Assembly (NCBI RefSeq): GCF_024055725.1
Contig: NZ_JAMXMX010000011.1
Location: 62,001-126,000 of the forward strand
Direction: 5' to 3'
Origin: Actinoallomurus spadix
GTDB taxonomy: Bacteria > Actinomycetota > Actinomycetes > Streptosporangiales > Streptosporangiaceae
Length of the DNA: 64,000 nucleotides
Below the pieces are notes generated by a model that saw only the letters and a program-made list of their open reading frames with translations, did no database searches and had not been told where the DNA came from. This document shows, one piece after another, positions 62,847 to 64,000 of this stretch. Each line of letters starts with the position of its first letter. Within the stretch, counting starts at the first letter, position 1. The position numbers and the translations under genes are program-made.

Positions 62847-64000
62847 TCAGCGGGGCGCGCGGGCGGGCACGGTCCGCTCGGCGACCCGGCCCGCGTCCAG
62901 GACCACGATCTCGTCGACCTCGTCCAGGCCCGCCCGGTCGTGCGTGATGAGGAGCGTGGTCCGCCCGCGCGTCGCGGACAGCAGGTCCGCGGTGAGCGCC
63001 CGCCGGGTCGGCTCGTCCAGGTGGACGGTCGGCTCGTCGAGGATGAGGACCGCCGGGTCGGCGAGCAGGGCGCGGGCCAGTGCGAGCCGCTGCCGTTCCC
63101 CACCGGAGATCGCTTCGCCGTGCGCGCCGACGGGGGTGTCCCAGCCCAGGGGGAGCGACTCGATCCACTCCAGCAGCCGGGCGTCCAGGGCCGCGGCGCG
63201 CAGTTCGCCGTCCGTGGCCGCGGGCCGGGCGAGCCGGAGGTTCTCCCTGATCGTCGTGTCGAAGACGTACGGGTCCTGCGGGCAGCCGCCGATCACCCGC
63301 CGCACGTCGTCGGGGTCGTACGCGGCCAGGTCCACGCCGTTCAGCGTGGCCGTTCCGGCGTCAAGGTCGGCGAAGCGCAGCAGCACGGCGGCGAGCGTGC
63401 TCTTGCCCGCGCCGCTCGGCCCGACCACCGCGACGCGCCGGCCCGGAGTGAGGTCGAGGTCGACGCCGTCGAGCGCGCGCACCGGGCCGTACGTGACGCG
63501 GGCTCCGCGCAGCCGCACCGTGACCGGCGCCTCCGGAGGCGGGGCGGGACGGGCGGGGGCAGGGACCGGCTCGGGCGTGTCGAGGACGCCGGTGATCCGC
63601 GCCGCCGCCGCGCCCGCCTCGCTGACCTGGGCGGCCGCGGCGGGCAGCGGGCTGACCGCCTCGAAGGCGGCGAGCGCCGTCAGGACCAGCACCGCGAGCG
63701 GTACCCGTGGTTCGACCGCCAGGACGCCGAGCAGCAGGACCGCCCAGACGGTAAGGCCGGCGAGCAGGGCGCCCAGGCCCGCGCCGGCGGCCCGCGCGAG
63801 CGCGCTGCGCCTGGCGTGCTCGGTCAGGTCGGCGTCGGTGCGGTGCACGCCGTCGAGGGCGGCGCCCACCGCGCCGTACGCACGCAGTTCGGCGGACCCC
63901 TCCAAGAGGTCGACGACCTGGGTCGTCAGGCGGGCACGGGACGCGGCGGTCTCCCGGCCGGCGCGGCGGGCGATCCCGGCCGACAGCAGCGGGACCGCCA
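62847..64000 (-). CDS. cydC: CydC-like ABC exporter, 5' part beyond the window
   Basis: The last 384 residues of an ABC exporter; the frame stays open to the right edge, so the start lies outside. The membrane part shows LLEGSAELRAYGA, typical of CydC/CydD. The ATPase has Walker A GPSGAGKST, Q-loop GGCPQDPYVF, signature ISGGERQRL and Walker B VLILDEPTVHLD. CydDC exports cysteine and glutathione and is needed for cytochrome bd assembly. The partner cydD and cydAB would be expected upstream, outside the window. Confidence 0.82.
   Translation of the reverse strand, partial: AVPLLSAGIARRAGRETAASRARLTTQVVDLLEGSAELRAYGAVGAALDGVHRTDADLTEHARRSALARAAGAGLGALLAGLTVWAVLLLGVLAVEPRVPLAVLVLTALAAFEAVSPLPAAAAQVSEAGAAAARITGVLDTPEPVPAPARPAPPPEAPVTVRLRGARVTYGPVRALDGVDLDLTPGRRVAVVGPSGAGKSTLAAVLLRFADLDAGTATLNGVDLAAYDPDDVRRVIGGCPQDPYVFDTTIRENLRLARPAATDGELRAAALDARLLEWIESLPLGWDTPVGAHGEAISGGERQRLALARALLADPAVLILDEPTVHLDEPTRRALTADLLSATRGRTTLLITHDRAGLDEVDEIVVLDAGRVAERTVPARAPR

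Noticed and set aside
1-64000. CRISPR array, insertion sequence or prophage
   Set aside because: No regularly spaced repeats with unique spacers, no transposase, integrase or phage structural gene was found.

Overview
The window is high-GC (roughly 70% or more), densely coded, rich in GTG starts and in ATGA/GTGA stop-start overlaps. It carries a desferrioxamine operon under a DmdR/IdeR-type iron box, several cytochromes P450, an ECF41 sigma factor and NarL-type two-component genes. This points to a filamentous actinomycete. A Streptosporangiales or Actinomadura-like host is my inference; I cannot place it further. I see no insertion sequence, phage or CRISPR array.

Layout. 1-5.8 kb: a peptide (RiPP-like) locus cut by the left edge. 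It holds an asparagine-synthetase-like protein with a degenerate ATP-pyrophosphatase motif, two ABC exporters, an S26 signal peptidase and a 54-residue six-cysteine precursor with an Ala-Ser-Ala site. 6.2-11 kb: MFS transporter, polysaccharide deacetylase and a secreted glycoside hydrolase with a carbohydrate-binding domain. 11.5-13.9 kb: a SNF2 helicase followed by a separate SWIM zinc-finger protein. 14.1-29.2 kb: ordinary metabolism and regulation (SDR, two P450s, IclR, ACT protein, ECF41 sigma, histidine kinase and response regulator, carboxylesterase), mixed with decaying genes (FG-GAP protein, XRE-DUF5753, DUF397, nitroreductase-like).

29.3-37.1 kb: two tandem tRNA-like elements, then a tightly overlapping operon encoding an SDR-fold protein with a zinc knuckle, a leucine-rich repeat protein, two ankyrin-type proteins (the second an internally deleted copy of the first), a MoxR AAA+ ATPase and a VWA/HExxH protein. 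This repeat-protein plus MoxR-VWA module has no obvious metabolic role and resembles NTP-dependent conflict or stress modules. 37.1-39.4 kb: L,D-transpeptidase and a secreted protein.

39.5-49.9 kb: the siderophore locus. Divergent from an iron box lie a three-gene ABC importer on the minus strand and, on the plus strand, a binding protein, a siderophore reductase, desA, desB and a fused desC-desD. 49.9-51.8 kb: XRE regulator and quinone-oxidoreductase-like MDR protein. 52.0-56.7 kb: a Trypco1 protein plus a 1409-residue trypsin-STAND NTPase-WD40 protein, a conflict-system architecture. 56.7-64 kb: lipase-maturation-factor-like protein, phytoene-dehydrogenase-like flavoprotein, P450, DevS-like two-GAF histidine kinase and the start of a CydC-like exporter cut by the right edge.

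The strongest candidates for undescribed biology are the cysteine-rich peptide locus (1-5.8 kb), the SDR-LRR-ankyrin-MoxR-VWA operon with its tRNA-like neighbours (29.3-37.1 kb) and the protease-STAND-WD40 pair (52-56.7 kb).
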